Shown piece after piece: positions 1-8,183 of a stretch of DNA of 21,169 bases. The DNA is from JBBAFM01 sp041655415 (GTDB lineage Bacteria; Bacillota; Clostridia; Peptostreptococcales; JAAYPU01): positions 1 through 21,169 of the forward strand of contig CAYSBC010000035.1 in the NCBI GenBank assembly GCA_964429195.1, written 5' to 3'. Both the position numbers and the translations under genes were made by a program. Under the pieces are notes generated by a model. It ran no database searches. It saw nothing but the letters and a program-made list of their open reading frames with translations, and had not been told where the DNA came from. The first letter of the stretch is position 1, and the number at the start of each line of letters is the position of its first letter.

Positions 1-1790
1 TCAATACCATCAGCAAGACAGACAAACAATGATCCATAGCCAATATTGAATATCTGTTTACCCTCCACAACTTCGGTTTCAATTGGATATGTCAAGTCGA
101 TACCGTATTTAAGCATGATTTCATATAGTACATCTTCTTCAGTTCTGCCATCTACATAGTTGCTTACCATATCCATCAAGCTGCTTTCAAGATTTTCATA
201 ATCAGGATTCCACTTTTTCAGATTGGAGCTATCAAGCTTAAATACCTTAAAGCCAATATCCGGTACTTCCTTTGGCTCTTCGCCAAGCTTCAATTGCTGT
301 CCTTGCATTTCTTTTTTTATCTTTTCACCGGCACGTCTTATACGCTCTTTGCCGATTTCACAGATATTTTTATACCCAGCTTTATATGCTTCACTTTTTT
401 CATCTATTGGCTCAGGCAGCTGTACCATGATGAACTTACGGTTGCCTCCATCTTCTGCATTGAGTTGCAATATTGCGTGAGCTGTTGTGGCAGAGCCTGA
501 AAAAAAATCGAGGATAATATCATTTTCTGATGCCCCTAATTTAATACAACGAGATATTGTACCAATTGGCTTTGGTTTTGGAAAAATTCTTTTATCAAAA
601 TCTAAATTTATGAATTCTTCACTTCCCCTTTCACTATTTACGTCTTTAAAAGTCCATGCGCTTGTTGGTTTCAATAAACTTCTTTGATCTAAATAGTCTT
701 TTTCCATTACGCCCCAAACCTTCCTAGCTGGCATAAATTTCGGTATTAAAGATCTTATTTGGTTTTTTGCTGTATCCAATCCCCATCTCCAATTACCTTC
801 TTTTCCATCTTTTCTTTGAGGTTTAATTTGTATATAGTCTTGTGGCGTATTGTTTTCCTTTGAAGGATAAAAATCACTTGTTCTTTCATTATAATAAAAA
901 TAATAAAATAAATTAGGTCTATCCTCTCTTAAATCGTTTTCTCCCGTTTTTCTAAGGTCTATTTCCCTATATTTACGTCCATTAGTATCAACCTTATTAT
1001 ACCTGGTAATTACTTCTTGAGTTGGGGCAAATCCAAACCAACGCAATCCATTTATTAATTTTGCATATACCAATATATACTCATGAGCTGTTGCTATAAA
1101 TTTATCATCAGACCTTCCTTTTGGATTATTAATATTTGCGATAATGCCTACTTGATTTAATTCTCCAAAAATTTGATTACCAACTCTGATTATGTTCCCC
1201 AATTCATTTCCGTCAATAGAAATAAAGATAACTCCATCATCAGTCAATAGGTTCCTAGCAAGCCTTAAACGTGAGTACATCATATTCAGCCAGTCAGTGT
1301 GGTATCTTCCGCTGGTTTCGCTGTTCGTGCTAAGCTTTTTGCCTTCCTTGTCAGTTTGCCCTGTTATCTCAAAATAGTTCTTAATATTATCTTTAAAATC
1401 ATCTTTATATACGAAATCACCGCCGGTATTATAAGGAGGATCAATATATACCATCTTAATTCGGTTATGATAGGTTTTTTGCAGCAACTTTAATACTTCA
1501 AGGTTATCACCCTCAATGTACAGGTTCTCTGTAGTATCCCAATCCTTGCTCTCTTCCTTGCGTGGACGAAGCGTTCCTGTACTCGGCGTTTGCGACAGCC
1601 TGAGCGCTCTCGATTTGCCGTTCCATTCAAAGCGGTATCTTTCCTCTTTATCCTCAACATACTCGCCCAGAATTTCTTGCAAACGCTCAAAATCGATTTT
1701 ATCTTCGTTGAATACTTCGGGAAAGAGTTGTTTTATCTTTGCAATGTTGTCAGCTAGGATATCTGCTGATGTGCCGGGTAGTTTATTCAT
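1..1790 (-). CDS. Type III-like adenine-specific DNA methyltransferase (Mod), 3' end cut by window edge
   Basis: This enzyme probably methylates adenine N6 at a short target and marks host DNA as self. The visible 596 residues hold the catalytic DPPYNTGGDF motif near residue 116 and the SAM-binding motif FFSGSATTAHA near residue 431, followed by FIMVQLPEP. Motif IV before motif I is the beta-class order typical of type III Mod subunits. A target-recognition region should lie between the two. The ATG at 1790 has GGAGG six bases upstream and overlaps the stop of the preceding membrane-protein gene within ATGAATAA. The reading frame is open to base 1, so the C-terminus is missing. A Res-type helicase-nuclease may follow outside the window. 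Class assignment is confident; pairing with Res is inference. Confidence 0.9.
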   Translation of the reverse strand, partial: MNKLPGTSADILADNIAKIKQLFPEVFNEDKIDFERLQEILGEYVEDKEERYRFEWNGKSRALRLSQTPSTGTLRPRKEESKDWDTTENLYIEGDNLEVLKLLQKTYHNRIKMVYIDPPYNTGGDFVYKDDFKDNIKNYFEITGQTDKEGKKLSTNSETSGRYHTDWLNMMYSRLRLARNLLTDDGVIFISIDGNELGNIIRVGNQIFGELNQVGIIANINNPKGRSDDKFIATAHEYILVYAKLINGLRWFGFAPTQEVITRYNKVDTNGRKYREIDLRKTGENDLREDRPNLFYYFYYNERTSDFYPSKENNTPQDYIQIKPQRKDGKEGNWRWGLDTAKNQIRSLIPKFMPARKVWGVMEKDYLDQRSLLKPTSAWTFKDVNSERGSEEFINLDFDKRIFPKPKPIGTISRCIKLGASENDIILDFFSGSATTAHAILQLNAEDGGNRKFIMVQLPEPIDEKSEAYKAGYKNICEIGKERIRRAGEKIKKEMQGQQLKLGEEPKEVPDIGFKVFKLDSSNLKKWNPDYENLESSLMDMVSNYVDGRTEEDVLYEIMLKYGIDLTYPIETEVVEGKQIFNIGYGSLFVCLADGI

Positions 1791-2484
1791 GTGGGTCCTC
1801 CTTGAGTTCATATATATAGTCATATTCAATGTTGTTTATGTGTAATTTTTTTGCAATAATTAAACCAAAATTAAATAAAAATTTCTGAGTATATTCTTTA
1901 CTATCTTTATGTGCTAATCTAAGTGTAACACAAAAACTAGCTTTGAAATATAATAGTACTTCATCATTATTACCTAAAACTTCTTTCATCTTAGTACTTG
2001 GATTTGTGTTCATAAAATCTATCATTAGTTCGCTATTACTTAAAATTGTATAGCCTTCTATCCATTTTGACACAGGTATTTCATCATGTGTTAAAAATTC
2101 TAACTTCATATTTGATATATTAACTATTTTAATAGGAAATCGATTTTCGTTATTTAAAAATAATTGGATATTTATTTCTTTATCCGAAAACCCCATCGTT
2201 TCGCCATTTGATAATAGTTTTAATGAAGGTATCATTTTTCGTTCTTCTATACTTAGAATATTCTTATTCTGTTTTAGAGCAACAATTCCTAAATAAACCG
2301 TACCAATAAAAGCTAGAAATCCCCCAATAAAACCTAATAAATCGCCTGCACTGATACTTGTGTTTTTTGGTATGTATTTCATCGGATACATAAAATGCAC
2401 AATTAGATAAATAAGAGGAATTCCAATTAAAGCGATGATTAACCAAAACCATAATTTTTCATATATTTTGTAATTATTATTCAT
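1783..2484 (-). CDS. Two-TM membrane protein of the defence operon, unknown function
   Basis: I do not recognise a named family. The 233-residue protein has two strongly hydrophobic segments, at about residues 11-32 (LWFWLIIALIGIPLIYLIV) and 47-70 (a glycine-rich LLGFIGGFLAFIG segment). A hydrophilic, probably cytosolic domain of about 160 residues follows. This layout recalls small membrane proteins of phage-exclusion loci, but no diagnostic motif is visible. The ATG at 2484 is preferred over the upstream TTG at 2502 because a GGGG stretch lies six bases upstream. The gene sits 75 bp after the TIR/deoxyribosyltransferase-like gene and overlaps the methyltransferase start by 8 bp, so it is probably co-translated with mod. 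A role as membrane effector or anchor is inference. Confidence 0.75.
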   Translation of the reverse strand: MNNNYKIYEKLWFWLIIALIGIPLIYLIVHFMYPMKYIPKNTSISAGDLLGFIGGFLAFIGTVYLGIVALKQNKNILSIEERKMIPSLKLLSNGETMGFSDKEINIQLFLNNENRFPIKIVNISNMKLEFLTHDEIPVSKWIEGYTILSNSELMIDFMNTNPSTKMKEVLGNNDEVLLYFKASFCVTLRLAHKDSKEYTQKFLFNFGLIIAKKLHINNIEYDYIYELKEDPHE

Positions 2485-2559
2485 GCTCAACCCCGCCTTC
2501 AACTTGCTCTTGCTTTACCATAACTATCTTTTTCTTACTTGTAAATAGAATCGGATAGA

Positions 2560-3333
2560 CTACTTACTATTAAAGTAATCAACTAACTTCTTTGATAACT
2601 GGTTTGCGTGCTCGTATTCAATATATTCAATATTAGCTAAATCAGAAATATGCTTTGTTTCCTTATCCTTGATAATTATCGTTTCCTTGCCTAGTCCATA
2701 TGATAAGCCTAATTCAAGCATTACGTTTGGGTTGTGCCCCGATATATTAAAAATTAAGTATTTGCATATTTGCATTTGTTCGCAAATCTTGCACATTATA
2801 TCTTTATTTGATATTTTCTCGTCTGCTCTAAATGTTACCATACCAAGTGATTCTACTGCTATTTTGACTCCATACTCATAACTGTCTAAGTATTTTTTAT
2901 CAAAAGGCATTCCAACAAATACTTTACTATTATCAAGCTTGGGATTTTTAGGACAATGATCTATATCCATTTTCAAGCATTTACGCATTTGATTTTTAGA
3001 AATTATTTTTAAGCTATCTTTCGATTCTTCTTGTATCACCATATCATCTATAACACTTCTTGTAGAATCTATTGCAATATTAAATCGGACTGTTATAGAC
3101 TCCCGAACAGTCTTTTTTGTTGACGAATACTCATGCTCTAATATTGAAAATTGTTCTAATGGTATTCCTGTGCTCTTATGATATTTCTTAAGTATTTCAT
3201 TGTAACGCCTAATATAGCTGACCATGGCATTTGTATATAAATAATCAGTAGTTTCACTATAAAACTTCAATTCCTTCTTTATTTTTAAAATTTCGGCACT
3301 AAAATGTTTTAGTATTGTGATTTTACTAGCCAT
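2560..3333 (-). CDS. Nucleoside 2-deoxyribosyltransferase/TIR-like domain protein
   Basis: The 257-residue protein has an N-terminal, mostly helical region (about 1-130) and a C-terminal Rossmann-like domain (about 135-257). The C-terminal domain starts with VFVGMPFD, continues through a RADE segment and QICKYLIFNISG, and ends in NPNVMLELGLSYGLGKETI. That order matches the deoxyribosyltransferase/TIR-like fold. In relatives the Glu of the NPNVxxELG motif is the likely catalytic residue, and members cleave N-glycosidic bonds in nucleotides or NAD. A role as nucleotide-cleaving effector or signal maker is inference. The ATG at 3333 is chosen because GAGGAG lies six bases upstream; a TTG at 3360 is possible but weaker. 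The gene starts 10 bp after the DUF4391 stop. Confidence 0.75.
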   Translation of the reverse strand: MASKITILKHFSAEILKIKKELKFYSETTDYLYTNAMVSYIRRYNEILKKYHKSTGIPLEQFSILEHEYSSTKKTVRESITVRFNIAIDSTRSVIDDMVIQEESKDSLKIISKNQMRKCLKMDIDHCPKNPKLDNSKVFVGMPFDKKYLDSYEYGVKIAVESLGMVTFRADEKISNKDIMCKICEQMQICKYLIFNISGHNPNVMLELGLSYGLGKETIIIKDKETKHISDLANIEYIEYEHANQLSKKLVDYFNSK

Positions 3334-3343
3334 AGCCATCTCC

Positions 3344-4096
3344 TCACTGTAAACACCCAATTAATTTTCTTCTTGTGTCATCCAGTTTCTTTATTTCCAT
3401 ATTCATCTCCATTTTCTTATTAAAATGCACCTCATTTTTAATTTTATTTCTTAATGAGATAATATCAAAGTCAATTAGCTCTATTTGATGCAGTATTTGA
3501 TTTACCTTATTTACTTCCATATCTTTTATGCTATTAAAATCAGTAGCGTATCTTGAGGCTTTGTAAAGGATAACTCTATCAACAAAGTCATTATAAAAAT
3601 TATAAAAATTTGCATGTGATAAAAATGGTACATTAAGGCTTTTCAAAAACTGTTCCTCATTTGTCTCTAGGGCCTCCATATCTAGCCAGCTGGCAAAGTA
3701 ATGTTCCTCAATAGTATTTTTTGTGCTGTCAGCTTGATTGGTTCTTTTATGACAAACATTTATTAATGTTTTACTATCACATTCAAGCAATAATACTATT
3801 GGATATGGTATGGTCTGCTGAACTATTTGTGCGATTCGTTTATACTTCTTTTCTTCACTTAGATTAATTGTAATAAACGCTATTTCTTCGTAACTGCGAA
3901 TGCCATCTTTATAACTTTTAATATTTATCGTTTGTTCATTTAGCTGGTTGTTCAGTGTTATTTTATTTATGGTATCAATGAACAGTTTTTTATCAGCAGT
4001 GCTAAGAGAACCATTATCATAAAACATTTTTTTAGGAATGTTATTGCCGAAGTAACAACTATTGGGGAGATTGAAATATTGCAAAATGCTACCCAT
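3344..4096 (-). CDS. DUF4391 domain protein, partner of the SNF2 helicase
   Basis: The 250-residue protein matches DUF4391 from memory. It has an early IPKKMFYDNG block, an Asp-Lys-Lys-Leu-Phe stretch, a central IPYPIVLLLE strand, and a C-terminal charged helical tail (about 205-250) that may form a coiled coil. Members lie beside restriction-like helicases and Mod methyltransferases; their biochemical role is unknown to me. The ATG at 4096 has GAGGG seven bases upstream. The longer open frame back to 4138 would start inside the helicase gene and is less likely. The gene begins 10 bp after the helicase stop, the same spacing as its own downstream junction, so stoichiometric expression with the helicase is likely. 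Confidence 0.8.
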   Translation of the reverse strand: MGSILQYFNLPNSCYFGNNIPKKMFYDNGSLSTADKKLFIDTINKITLNNQLNEQTINIKSYKDGIRSYEEIAFITINLSEEKKYKRIAQIVQQTIPYPIVLLLECDSKTLINVCHKRTNQADSTKNTIEEHYFASWLDMEALETNEEQFLKSLNVPFLSHANFYNFYNDFVDRVILYKASRYATDFNSIKDMEVNKVNQILHQIELIDFDIISLRNKIKNEVHFNKKMEMNMEIKKLDDTRRKLIGCLQ

Positions 4097-4106
4097 AATC
4101 CAGCCC

Positions 4107-7100
4107 TCACATAATAACCAAGAATGATACAAGCTCAAAATCTTCTAATCCTGAGATCATATTCTTACTTAGCTTAGTTCCGCCCTTTGAAAACAGACTT
4201 GCGACACCTAATTCTTCAGTTTTGCCAATAATATTCGATATTGATTTTTCAAGTAAATCTGTATACTTGTCCATTTGATATCCATCTTTTGTTTTACTAT
4301 TAAAAAGTTCCGCCAAATCATGATATACATCACGTTTCCCTGAACATAGTTTTTTATAAAAGTCGAGTATTTTTTTTGTATGCAAATAGCTGTACCTTAT
4401 AGTTCCGTCATCACAAACATAAACCATATAATAAGGATATAGCGCATTGGTTTCCTCAGGCATAACCTCTTTGTTTACTTGTTTTAAAGTAAAAATTACA
4501 CCTTTATTTATCTCCGTCCCCAACACTTCATCTTCAGGAGTTGTAATTGCATACATGCCTAATGGCGTTTCTTCAAGGTCTTTCTTATTGGTTTTCATAT
4601 ATTCCATTAGATCCATCTTAAAATCGTTAAATGTCATATCAGTAATTGATATTCCGCCTGCGATATCTTCTAAATCTATAACTTCATCCTGCAACTGTTT
4701 CAATTGTTTTCTTCTATATTCCAGATCATTCATTCTTTTATTGCTATCTGAATCAATAACATTTTCCTCGCCAGTTGCAGACACATCAAGTAGTACCATG
4801 CGCCCCATTACTCTCGCTTCAAGATTGATATACTCATCCAGCTCCATATTGGCCCAAAAGTTAACAAGTTGTACTTTATCATTTTTTGAGCCTAGTCGGT
4901 CAATTCTTCCGAAGCGCTGAATAATACGAACGGGGTTCCAATGAATATCATAGTTTACTAAGTAATCACAATCTTGAAGATTCTGCCCTTCTGAAATACA
5001 GTCAGTTGCAATGAGTATGTCAATCTCGTCTTCTATATCAGGATATATTTTACCTCTTTCTTTTGATACAGGAGAGAAATTTGTAAGTATTGCATCAAAT
5101 TCTTTTCGTTTCAGACCTTTTAGGTTAGTTTTATTCTGTCCGGTACCAGTAACAAGTGCTGTACGTATACCGAACTCTTTCTTTGCCCAATCAGCAATAT
5201 TATCATATAAGTAATTAGCAGTATCAGCAAAAGCGGTAAAAATAAGAACTTTTTTATTATTGCTATTCAATGGATTTAACTGTTTGCCATTAATAACATT
5301 TTTCAATGCTGCAAGCTTTGCATCTCTTTTAGGAGTAATTTTTGCACTTTCAATCAGTAAACTTTCAAGTCTATCTCTTTCATCAACTAAGTCCTGCATC
5401 CACTTAATTTTATCAACATCTTTCAATAGAACCTTTACTTTATTACCGATTAGCGTGTCATAATTATCATCATCAACATCGACATCGTTAATATCTAAAC
5501 CCATATCATCGTCTGGATTATGATTATCAATTTTATTAATCAAAGTATCTATATCTTGTAAAATCTTTGAAACCGTAAGACCAAATGAGTATATTGAGCT
5601 CTCCATACGCTTTAAGATATTAACCCTCATTAAGTTGACTAGACTCTGCTCTCTGTCTGTTTGTTTAAATACCGATTGCCCACCCTGAACTTCTATATCA
5701 TATTTCTGACTATATTCACGCTGCTTTTCGGGAAGCACATATTTTAGCGGAGAATATGAACTCATATTAAGATTGCGGATAGTCTTGTTTATGTCCTTCA
5801 ACGGGGGGAATTCATTTTCCAAATCAATATCTGTTTTTTTATTTATTGGCACTTCTCTATCTGGGAATTTGCCGATTTCCTCTAAGTTATAGTATTTTTC
5901 AATATGCTTTCTTGAACGTGCTATTGTAACTGTATCCAAAAGCTTGAAATAATCCATATTCATCATTTCGATAAATTCATCTACGTTGCGATTATCTTCA
6001 GGTAAGTCCAACCAACGATTAAATATCAGTTGGGCACGTCTTAATGTTTGTTCAATACTGACAATTCCTTCATCTGTTAAGGCTGAGTCTTTTCCTTCCG
6101 TAATAAAAGCTATCTGATTTTTTATATCATTCATTCGGTTGTTTACAGGTGTTGCAGAAAGCATAAGAATTTTAGTTTTTACACCTTTTTTGATGACTTC
6201 ATTTAATAGCCGTGAATATCTGGTTTCTTTATCTTTTCTAGGATTATTATTTCTGAAATTGTGTGATTCATCTATCACAATTAAATCGTAATTTGACCAG
6301 TTTATGCTTTCTAAATTGATTTCTCCCGATTTACCTTCGTATCTACTTAAATCGGTGTGATTTAATACATCATAATTGAACCTATCCCCTACAAGAAGAT
6401 TTCTTTTATCGTTTTGAGTGTAAACTGTCCAGTTCTCTCTTAATTTTTTTGGTGCAAGAACCAAAACTCTATCATTTCTTAACTCATAATATTTAATTAC
6501 CGCTAACGCCTCAAATGTTTTCCCTAGTCCAACAGAATCCGCAAGTATACAACCATTAAATTTTTCCAGCTTATCTATTGCTCCAATAACACCGTCTCTT
6601 TGGAATTTATATAACATGTTCCAAATAGCAGTATCTTTAAACCCTGTTTTCGTTTTCACGATATTTTCTTCAACAAGTGACTCAATGTCATTACTGAAAA
6701 TATTATATAGTGTCACAAAATATATAAATTCAGGAGTGTTTTCTCTATATAGAATTTGCATATGTTCTAACACTTCTTGTTTTACATCCTTAACCGCTTC
6801 ATTGTTACTCCACAATTCATTAAACATCATCAAAAAACTTTCAGTGAATGCTTTACCATACATGCAAAGATTACTATCTAATCTATCTGAGTTGGTGATA
6901 CCCAGTCCATCTGTTGAAAAATCTACCGTTCCGTGAATTAAAGTATCATCATATTCATGTTGCATATGAATAAAACGTGGTTGTGCAGGATTAGGTCGTA
7001 ATAGTGATTTAATTTCTACTTTTTCAGCTAGCCATTCAGCGCATTCTTTTGCTATATGAGCTTGCTTCATTTCATTTTTCAGCTTTATTTCAAATCTGTT

Positions 7101-7865
7101 ACCTGACAAGATTTTTGAGGATCTATTATCTATATAGTACTCACGTATTAATTCGTCTTCATTGTTTACAAAAGTCGGCTCAGTAAATATAAAACGCATG
7201 CTTTCGATTCTTGAGAGTTCTTCCTTCATTTTCTCAAATGCATAAATCGTAAAATAGGCTGAAATTACTGATAACTTGCTATTTAGTCTCAAGTTATTGC
7301 TTAATTCTTCGTATACTTTTTTCCCTCTTTTATTATCAATAGTAAGAACTGGCTTTGATATTTTGCTTGTCTTAAAAGCTATATTCTCAATTATTATGTT
7401 ATTATCTATAGCATATAAGTAAGTATGTTCAGTATCACTTGCACGCCCATCATAGTAGCAAATTAACTTATTCGAATTATCTATAAGAAAACGATTCCGC
7501 ACATTGTAAGTTCCCTTCGTTTTCTTATTACTTAAAATAATTACTTCATCACAATTGCCCAGCAAATTATTATATTTAACTAAATCCACATTATGAAATT
7601 CCATATAATGATCCTTGTATGGTATTGCAGCAATAATTTTAATTGCATATTCTCTTTTTTGTTCAAAAACGATTTCTGCGGCGTAGGTATCAAATCCCTG
7701 TTCCATACCAATAAGAAAGGTGTCAAATCCATCGTTAATACTTTTTACTATACATTCTTTAATTGCTTCTTTTATTTCAATAATAATGGAGGTGGTGTCA
7801 TCACCAGCATTAGGCAACATTGAAGCCCTATATCCACAAATAGCTGCAGTTTTGGTTTTATTCAT
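4107..7865 (-). CDS. SLOG (YpsA/DUF1273-type) - PLD-like - SNF2 helicase fusion
   Basis: This 1252-residue ATP-dependent DNA translocase is the core of the defence operon. Residues 1-165 resemble YpsA/DUF1273 SLOG proteins: CGYR near the start, GMEQGFDTYAAE, IPY, and RNRFLIDNSNKLICYYDG. Residues 180-350 look like a phospholipase-D-type region, with HMQ where HxK is expected and a later FSTDGLG. The helicase follows: motif I DSVGLGKT near 445, motif II DESH near 532, LSATP near 570, and QRFGRIDRLG near 987. The last 240 residues are not recognised. The start overlaps the HTH gene stop by 8 bp, and the stop is 10 bp before the DUF4391 ATG. SLOG domains bind nucleotide-like ligands, so ligand gating of the helicase is an attractive inference. 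The helicase call is near certain, SLOG strong, PLD moderate. Confidence 0.92.
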   Translation of the reverse strand: MNKTKTAAICGYRASMLPNAGDDTTSIIIEIKEAIKECIVKSINDGFDTFLIGMEQGFDTYAAEIVFEQKREYAIKIIAAIPYKDHYMEFHNVDLVKYNNLLGNCDEVIILSNKKTKGTYNVRNRFLIDNSNKLICYYDGRASDTEHTYLYAIDNNIIIENIAFKTSKISKPVLTIDNKRGKKVYEELSNNLRLNSKLSVISAYFTIYAFEKMKEELSRIESMRFIFTEPTFVNNEDELIREYYIDNRSSKILSGNRFEIKLKNEMKQAHIAKECAEWLAEKVEIKSLLRPNPAQPRFIHMQHEYDDTLIHGTVDFSTDGLGITNSDRLDSNLCMYGKAFTESFLMMFNELWSNNEAVKDVKQEVLEHMQILYRENTPEFIYFVTLYNIFSNDIESLVEENIVKTKTGFKDTAIWNMLYKFQRDGVIGAIDKLEKFNGCILADSVGLGKTFEALAVIKYYELRNDRVLVLAPKKLRENWTVYTQNDKRNLLVGDRFNYDVLNHTDLSRYEGKSGEINLESINWSNYDLIVIDESHNFRNNNPRKDKETRYSRLLNEVIKKGVKTKILMLSATPVNNRMNDIKNQIAFITEGKDSALTDEGIVSIEQTLRRAQLIFNRWLDLPEDNRNVDEFIEMMNMDYFKLLDTVTIARSRKHIEKYYNLEEIGKFPDREVPINKKTDIDLENEFPPLKDINKTIRNLNMSSYSPLKYVLPEKQREYSQKYDIEVQGGQSVFKQTDREQSLVNLMRVNILKRMESSIYSFGLTVSKILQDIDTLINKIDNHNPDDDMGLDINDVDVDDDNYDTLIGNKVKVLLKDVDKIKWMQDLVDERDRLESLLIESAKITPKRDAKLAALKNVINGKQLNPLNSNNKKVLIFTAFADTANYLYDNIADWAKKEFGIRTALVTGTGQNKTNLKGLKRKEFDAILTNFSPVSKERGKIYPDIEDEIDILIATDCISEGQNLQDCDYLVNYDIHWNPVRIIQRFGRIDRLGSKNDKVQLVNFWANMELDEYINLEARVMGRMVLLDVSATGEENVIDSDSNKRMNDLEYRRKQLKQLQDEVIDLEDIAGGISITDMTFNDFKMDLMEYMKTNKKDLEETPLGMYAITTPEDEVLGTEINKGVIFTLKQVNKEVMPEETNALYPYYMVYVCDDGTIRYSYLHTKKILDFYKKLCSGKRDVYHDLAELFNSKTKDGYQMDKYTDLLEKSISNIIGKTEELGVASLFSKGGTKLSKNMISGLEDFELVSFLVIM

Positions 7866-8040
7866 CCCTATTTTCTCTTTTCCTTAAATCAACTGGTTTT
7901 TTTGCATCTATCGGAATTGCCCATGCCCGTTTCCCAATCTTAAAAGCACCTTCTACACGATTTTGATCGCACAAAACTTGTACCCGTCTTTTGGTTATAC
8001 CCCATTTTTCAGCAGCTTCTTGCGATGAAATATAATCCAT
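7858..8040 (-). CDS. Small helix-turn-helix protein, likely operon regulator
   Basis: The 60-residue protein is a MerR/excisionase-type winged helix. It reads ISSQEAAEKWGITKRRVQ, then VEGAFKIGKRAWAIP, the recognition helix and wing of that family, and ends in a charged tail. It probably binds DNA. As first gene of the defence operon it is more likely an autoregulator than an excisionase, since no integrase is near. The ATG at 8040 has GGAG nine bases upstream; the in-frame GTG at 8055 lies over that site and is rejected. Its stop overlaps the helicase start within ATGAATAA, suggesting translational coupling. A palindrome over the likely +1 of its own promoter is a candidate binding site. Confidence 0.8.
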   Translation of the reverse strand: MDYISSQEAAEKWGITKRRVQVLCDQNRVEGAFKIGKRAWAIPIDAKKPVDLRKRENRDE

Positions 8041-8061
8041 AAATTTAATCTCCACAGTTAA

Positions 8062-8072
8062 ACAATAATTGT
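8062..8072. promoter_or_regulatory. Candidate operator palindrome at the defence promoter
   Basis: ACAATAATTGT is a perfect 5-1-5 palindrome overlapping the expected transcription start of the promoter at 8077-8105. Its position would let a bound protein block initiation. The adjacent HTH gene is the natural candidate ligand. AT-rich palindromes of this size do occur by chance, so this is inference. Confidence 0.35.
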
Positions 8073-8076
8073 GTTT

Positions 8077-8105
8077 ATTATATACCTATAAGCGAACAAA
8101 CTCAA
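8077..8105 (-). promoter_or_regulatory. Sigma-70-type promoter of the defence operon
   Basis: On the minus strand TTGAGT (8105-8100) and TATAAT (8082-8077) are separated by exactly 17 bases. The -10 is perfect and the -35 matches 4 of 6. Transcription would begin near 8070, about 30 bases before the HTH ATG. It lies just left of the hairpin that follows virB4, so the defence genes probably have their own transcript. Confidence 0.65.
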
Positions 8106-8145
8106 TGCCTAATATGGAAATAATAGCCTTTAAAAGTATATATTA

Positions 8146-8175
8146 ATAGCAGGGTAGGGCTTGCTACCCTGCTAT
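8146..8175 (-). terminator. Perfect 12-bp-arm hairpin after virB4
   Basis: ATAGCAGGGTAG (8146-8157) and its exact complement (8164-8175) enclose a 6-base loop. The hairpin begins 9 bp beyond the virB4 stop, at the end of the conjugation operon. The minus strand after the stem is AT-rich (TAATATATACTTTT) but lacks a compact T-run, so termination may be leaky or bidirectional. Confidence 0.6.
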
Positions 8176-8183
8176 CATTTTCT

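Noticed and set aside
1516..1845. 109-residue plus-strand open frame at the Mod start
   Set aside because: Antisense to the Mod N-terminus and the membrane protein C-terminus, both of which have good starts and overlapping junctions; no family match.
4447..4920. 157-residue plus-strand open frame
   Set aside because: It is antisense to the helicase C-terminal part; low-complexity Ser/Leu-rich translation is typical of an antisense shadow.
7858..8040. HTH protein as an excisionase of the element
   Set aside because: The fold fits, but no integrase is nearby and the gene overlaps the helicase start under its own promoter, so a defence-operon regulator is more likely.
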